This document shows, piece by piece, positions 4,690-6,095 of a stretch of 6,095 bases of DNA. A program made the translations under genes and the position numbers. Each line of letters begins with the position of its first letter. Positions within the stretch are counted from its first letter, which is position 1. The notes beneath the pieces were generated by a model, which was not told where the DNA came from, did no database searches, and saw only the letters and a program-made list of their open reading frames with translations. This DNA is from an uncultured bacterium. GTDB taxonomy: Bacteria; Actinomycetota; Actinomycetes; S36-B12. The stretch is from assembly GCA_903954205.1 (NCBI GenBank), contig CAJBMR010000302.1, forward strand, positions 1-6,095, in the 5' to 3' direction.

Positions 4690-6095
4690 ATGACGAGCAT
4701 CGCACTCACCAACACCCCCGTGACCACTCTCGACGTCGACGCCCTGATCGTGGGCATCACCGCCAATGGCAAGAAACGCGCCGAGGGCCCCCCGGCACTG
4801 CCTGCCGATGTGCGCACCTCCCTCGAGAAGGCCCTCGAGGCGTTGGGCGCCACGGGCAAACTCGGTGAGATCACGCGCGTCCCGGGCACCGGCCTGGTCA
4901 AGGCCCGCATGATCGTGGCCGTCGGCCTGGGCGAGGCGCGGATCCTCGACTACGAGAAGGTCCGTCGCACAGCGGGTGCCGCCCTGCGCAGTCTTGCGGG
5001 AGCCACTTCCGTCGGCATCGTCGTGACCGCTCCCGACGGGCCGCGTATCGAGGCGGTCGCCGAGGGCGCCTTGCTCGGCAACTACGCCTTCCACTCCTTC
5101 CGTGGTGCGAGCGCCGCCAGCCAGCCCGCGCCCGTGCAGAAGATCGTGATCACCGGCGACCCCAAGGACAAGGATCAGGCTGCAGCGCTTGCACGCGCCG
5201 AGATCATCGCCGAGGCCGTCAACTACGCGCGCGATCTCGTCAACACTCCCCCTTCCGCGCTTCCCCCCGAGGAGATTGCGCAGCAGGCGATCGAGGCCGT
5301 GCGCAAGCTGCCCGTGGGTGTCGAGGTCTGGGACGAGGAGTCCCTGGCGCGCGATGAGTTCGGCGGGATCCTCGCCGTCGGTCAGGGCTCAGCAAATCCT
5401 CCCCGACTCATCCGCATGGAGTACGCGCCCAAGGGAGCGAAGCGCTCGATCGCGATCATCGGCAAGGGCGTGACCTTCGACTCCGGCGGCCTGTCGCTTA
5501 AGCCGCCGAAGGCGATGGAGACGATGAAGTGCGACATGAGCGGTGCCGCTGCAGTCATCGCCGCGGTCAGCGCGATCGCACAGTTGAAGCTCAAGGTCAA
5601 GGTCATCGGCTGGATCCCCACCGTGGAGAACATGCCCGGTGGCCATGCGCAGCGCCCCGGCGACGTCATCACAATCTACGGCGGGCGCACGGTGGAGGTG
5701 CTCAACACCGATGCTGAGGGTCGGCTCATCCTCGCCGATGCACTCGTGGCCGCGTCCGAGGAGGAGCCCAACCTCATCATCGACGCGGCCACGCTCACAG
5801 GTGCGCAGACCGTCGCACTCGGTGACCGCACGTCGGGAATCATGGCCAACGACGACGACCTACGAGTCGCGATCTACGAGACCTCGAAGCGCGCGGGCGA
5901 GACGATGTGGCACATGCCCATTCCTGAGGAGTCACGCGGCACCCTCGACTCCCCCATCGCCGACATCAAGAACATCGGCGACGGCAAGGGCGGCATGCTC
6001 AGCGCCGCTGCCTTCCTGCGCGAGTTCGTGCCGGAGGGGCAGCCCTGGGCCCACCTCGACATCGCCGGGCCCGCCTTCAACGACGGCGGGCCCTA
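4690..6095 (+). CDS. pepA: Leucyl aminopeptidase, peptidase family M17 (3' end outside the window)
   Basis: The frame is open from the ATG at 4690 to the window edge, giving 468 complete codons; by comparison with E. coli PepA (503 aa) about 25-30 residues are missing. M17 enzymes are cytoplasmic, usually hexameric, two-metal aminopeptidases that remove N-terminal residues from peptides in protein turnover. The variable N-terminal domain spans about residues 1-165 and the catalytic domain follows. Motifs: GKGVTFDSGGLSLKP (258-272) with metal ligands Lys259 and Asp264 and active-site Lys271, KCDMSGAAAV with Asp282, VENMPGGHAQRPGDV, the signature NTDAEGRL (339-346) with Asp341, Glu343 and Arg345, and DAATLTGA. 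Every key residue sits at a constant offset of 11 from the E. coli numbering, so the active site is complete. The start is supported by the TAGGGT hexamer 8 nt upstream. The gene is divergent from the permease. In E. coli PepA is also a DNA-binding protein in site-specific recombination; nothing here shows that role. Confidence 0.95.
   Translation, partial: MTSIALTNTPVTTLDVDALIVGITANGKKRAEGPPALPADVRTSLEKALEALGATGKLGEITRVPGTGLVKARMIVAVGLGEARILDYEKVRRTAGAALRSLAGATSVGIVVTAPDGPRIEAVAEGALLGNYAFHSFRGASAASQPAPVQKIVITGDPKDKDQAAALARAEIIAEAVNYARDLVNTPPSALPPEEIAQQAIEAVRKLPVGVEVWDEESLARDEFGGILAVGQGSANPPRLIRMEYAPKGAKRSIAIIGKGVTFDSGGLSLKPPKAMETMKCDMSGAAAVIAAVSAIAQLKLKVKVIGWIPTVENMPGGHAQRPGDVITIYGGRTVEVLNTDAEGRLILADALVAASEEEPNLIIDAATLTGAQTVALGDRTSGIMANDDDLRVAIYETSKRAGETMWHMPIPEESRGTLDSPIADIKNIGDGKGGMLSAAAFLREFVPEGQPWAHLDIAGPAFNDGGP

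Noticed and set aside
1..6095. tRNA or rRNA genes, CRISPR array, insertion sequence or phage genes
   Set aside because: Nearly every base is explained by five protein genes; I saw no spaced direct repeats, no terminal inverted repeats, no transposase or integrase motifs, and no cloverleaf-like segment.

Overview
The window is a gene-dense, high-G+C bacterial segment. G and C dominate third codon positions, so many long antisense open frames appear by chance. The codon use, the TAnnnT hexamers placed 6-8 nt before start codons, and a true gcvT close to an M17 aminopeptidase gene all suggest an actinobacterium. A gcvT-pepA neighbourhood is known there, for example gcvT and pepB in Mycobacterium tuberculosis. 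No genus can be named from this sequence alone.

Layout. (1) 1-792, plus strand: the 3' part of an acyl-CoA dehydrogenase-family gene, cut by the left edge. (2) 830-2020, plus: a GcvT-fold tetrahydrofolate methyltransferase-like protein of 396 aa. It resembles DMSP demethylase (DmdA) more than glycine-cleavage T protein. It sits 37 nt behind the dehydrogenase gene with a strong Shine-Dalgarno sequence, so the two probably form an operon. (3) 2021-2141: a short gap holding a 20-codon mini-ORF with a strong ribosome binding site, then a possible leaderless promoter. (4) 2142-3221, plus: the genuine aminomethyltransferase gcvT (359 aa). (5) 3178-4620, minus: a 480-aa APC-superfamily amino-acid permease whose 3' end overlaps the 3' end of gcvT by 44 bp. 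(6) 4621-4689: a divergent promoter region with a perfect 7-bp inverted repeat that places a TAGGGT hexamer exactly 8 nt before each of two ATGs. (7) 4690-6095, plus: pepA, an M17 leucyl aminopeptidase with its active site complete, cut by the right edge.

How the genes may work together. gcvT moves the aminomethyl-derived carbon of glycine to tetrahydrofolate. The DmdA-like protein probably moves a methyl group from another, unidentified substrate to the same cofactor. The dehydrogenase beside it may process the remaining carbon skeleton as a CoA thioester, but its usual catalytic glutamate is missing from both known positions, so its chemistry is uncertain. The permease and aminopeptidase fit amino-acid uptake and peptide turnover. 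Their link to one-carbon metabolism is inferred from position only.

There are no RNA genes, mobile elements, CRISPR arrays or long repeats that I can support. The most interesting points are the acyl-CoA dehydrogenase-like / DmdA-like gene pair of unknown substrate, the altered dehydrogenase active site, the symmetric divergent leaderless start region, and the mini-ORF in front of gcvT.
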